A stretch of 6,756 nucleotides of DNA from Solirubrobacteraceae bacterium (lineage in GTDB: Bacteria; Actinomycetota; Thermoleophilia; Solirubrobacterales; Solirubrobacteraceae): assembly GCA_016462625.1 (NCBI GenBank), contig JAEMSV010000160.1, forward strand, positions 1 to 6,756, read 5' to 3'. The notes beneath the pieces were generated by a model. It did no database searches. It saw only the letters and a list, made by a program, of their open reading frames with translations, and was not told the origin of the DNA. This document shows, piece after piece, positions 5,746-6,756 of the stretch; the first letter of the stretch is position 1, and every line of letters starts with the position of its first letter. The position numbers and the translations under genes are program-made.

Positions 5746-6233
5746 GCCAGGTCCTCCCCCAGGAACGCGGTGTCCACGTCGATCCGGCGTGCCGCGATGT
5801 CGACCGAGCGCACCGCATCGCGGACCATCGGGACAAGCACGTCGAAGCCATCGACCTCGAGCGCCTCGCACGAGGGCAGCCCGACGAGCCGCGCGACCCG
5901 GCCGAGCTCTCGGTCGCCGTCGACGACGAGGCAGCCCTCGAGATCCTCGGCCCAGTACTCGTCGTCGCCGAGCTCCGGCGCGGACTCGCGCGCCACGAAC
6001 AGATCGACGCCGCGCAGCGCTTCCGCGGCCTCGCGGCCGTCGACTCCGGCGAGGCGGACAATCGGGCGGTCGGGCGTGCCGGCGGCCCGGACGATCTCGA
6101 GGGTCTTGTCGCCGGCCTGCACGACGCCGCCCTCGCGCAGCAGCCCCTCGCGGGGGCGCGTGACGTGGAACGACCCGTCGAGGCCGTGGGGACGTCCGAC
6201 GCGACCGGCGAGCAGCAGCGCTCGCTCGGACAC
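5742..6233 (-). CDS. rimM: Ribosome maturation factor RimM
   Basis: RimM binds the 30S head through S19 and assists 16S rRNA maturation. The 163-residue product has the N-terminal RimM domain signature AGRVGRPHGLDGSF (9-22). A C-terminal PRC-barrel domain follows, beginning around DDEYWAEDLEG (90-100) and including LVPMVRDAV (133-141) and the final [13 protein letters not shown]. The start is a GTG at 6233, one base after the khpA stop (TGAGGTG), the same junction seen between lepB and rnhB. A longer in-frame ATG at 6326 would overlap khpA by about 90 nt with non-family sequence. No Shine-Dalgarno sequence precedes the GTG. Its end overlaps trmD by 4 nt and supplies the trmD ribosome binding site. 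Confidence 0.96.
   Translation of the reverse strand: MSERALLLAGRVGRPHGLDGSFHVTRPREGLLREGGVVQAGDKTLEIVRAAGTPDRPIVRLAGVDGREAAEALRGVDLFVARESAPELGDDEYWAEDLEGCLVVDGDRELGRVARLVGLPSCEALEVDGFDVLVPMVRDAVRSVDIAARRIDVDTAFLGEDLA
5752..5760 (-). promoter_or_regulatory. Strong Shine-Dalgarno sequence for trmD
   Basis: GGGGGAGGA on the minus strand ends 6 nt before the trmD GTG. It is encoded within the last codons of rimM and supports the GTG at 5745 as the start. It stands out because the other starts in this window lack a comparable site. Confidence 0.8.
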
Positions 6234-6234
6234 C

Positions 6235-6489
6235 TCAGTCGACGATGTCAACGAGGACGCGGCGGCCATCACGCACCGCGGCGGCCTTGACGATGGTGCG
6301 CAGGGCGTTGGCGGTACGACCGCCACGGCCGATGATCAGGCCGTAGTCGTCGGACCCGACCGCGAGCTCGAGGACCACGGTGCCATCGTCCTCTTCGAAG
6401 GACTCGACCGAGACCTTCGCGGGATCGTCGACGAGCATCGTCGTGACGTCCAGCAGCAGGTCACGCGAACCCGCGCCGGCGTCGCTCAT
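6235..6489 (-). CDS. khpA: KhpA-type KH-domain RNA-binding protein
   Basis: This 84-residue protein is almost entirely one KH domain. KhpA (YlqC) proteins bind RNA, often together with KhpB/Jag, and affect cell elongation and RNA metabolism in Gram-positive bacteria. The GXXG loop is GRGG at 54-57 within [16 protein letters not shown], followed by the expected helix and a final strand, [10 protein letters not shown] short acidic N-terminus precedes the domain. It sits between rpsP and rimM, its usual place in Firmicutes and Actinobacteria. The ATG at 6489 overlaps the rpsP stop as ATGA, with no Shine-Dalgarno sequence upstream. Confidence 0.94.
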   Translation of the reverse strand: MSDAGAGSRDLLLDVTTMLVDDPAKVSVESFEEDDGTVVLELAVGSDDYGLIIGRGGRTANALRTIVKAAAVRDGRRVLVDIVD

Positions 6490-6749
6490 GCTTCGGCGGT
6501 GGCCGCCTGCTGCTTCTTCTGGATCTTGAGCAGGTGCTTGACCTGCTGCGTCGGCTGCGCGCCGCGCTCGATCCAGTACTGCGCGCGCTCCGCGTCGATC
6601 TTGATCGTCGACGGGTTCGTCTGCGCGTTGTACTGGCCGATCGTCTCGATCACGCGACCGTCGCGCGGGGAGCGCTGGTCGGCGACGACGACCCGCCAGA
6701 TGGGGTTCTTGCGTCCACCGACGCGTGTAAGCCTGAGTCGGACTGCCAT
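6486..6749 (-). CDS. rpsP: 30S ribosomal protein S16
   Basis: S16 is an early-to-middle assembly protein of the 30S subunit. The 87-residue product is complete and shows [20 protein letters not shown] at 1-20, [20 protein letters not shown] at 22-41, and the [14 protein letters not shown] region near 54-67, all family hallmarks. A Lys/Gln-rich C-terminus ends in ATAEA. The ATG at 6749 is supported by the conserved MAVRLRL start. Only seven upstream bases are visible, and no ribosome binding site appears in them. It heads the rpsP-khpA-rimM-trmD run; ffh often lies upstream in related genomes, but that region is outside the window. Confidence 0.97.
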   Translation of the reverse strand: MAVRLRLTRVGGRKNPIWRVVVADQRSPRDGRVIETIGQYNAQTNPSTIKIDAERAQYWIERGAQPTQQVKHLLKIQKKQQAATAEA

Positions 6750-6756
6750 AGGGCGA

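Noticed and set aside
1..6756. CRISPR array, tRNA, insertion sequence, phage or defence system
   Set aside because: No regularly spaced repeats, tRNA-like cloverleaf, transposase or terminal repeats seen; all the space is filled by recognised housekeeping genes.

Overview
This is a compact, very GC-rich bacterial chromosomal segment. It carries the conserved housekeeping block running from ribosomal protein S16 to the competence and recombination protein DprA. Product types, frequent GTG starts, base composition and the order rpsP-khpA-rimM-trmD-rplS-lepB-rnhB-(yraN)-comM-dprA point to an actinobacterial lineage. My best guess, from protein flavour alone, is a deep branch such as Thermoleophilia (Solirubrobacterales or Patulibacter-like). 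The DUF2469 gene that typical Actinomycetia carry between rnhB and yraN is absent here, which fits that guess but does not prove it.

Layout, right to left, since nearly everything is on the minus strand. A first run encodes S16 (6749-6486), the KH protein KhpA (6489-6235), the 16S maturation factor RimM (6233-5742) and the tRNA m1G37 methyltransferase TrmD (5745-5029). An 89-nt gap with a candidate promoter and leader hairpin follows. A second run then encodes L19 with a long acidic Ala/Glu/Pro-rich tail (4939-4340), signal peptidase I (4343-3732) and RNase HII (3730-3074). Genes within each run overlap by 4 nt (ATGA or GTGA) or are separated by one base, so translational coupling is likely. 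The only strong Shine-Dalgarno sequence I see is in front of trmD.

The unusual part is the middle. yraN (2685-3062) lies on the plus strand, against all its neighbours. It converges on rnhB with an 11-nt gap and diverges from comM across a 145-nt intergenic region. Both sides of that region carry a nearly identical start-proximal motif: a TACGkT -10-like hexamer exactly 7 nt before the ATG, with a TGT 17 nt upstream of the hexamer. This predicts two leaderless divergent transcripts. A perfect 12-bp inverted repeat overlaps the yraN -10 and start codon, and an intrinsic terminator is embedded in the last codons of yraN. The left end holds comM (2539-1034) and, overlapping it by GTGA, a dprA gene that runs off the window.

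Functionally, the right half serves ribosome and tRNA maturation plus protein export. The left half serves DNA processing: RNase HII, the nuclease-like YraN, the branch-migration helicase ComM and the RecA loader DprA. I found no mobile element, CRISPR array, tRNA, rRNA or unknown multigene system. The new material is regulatory architecture around yraN and comM, not a new pathway.
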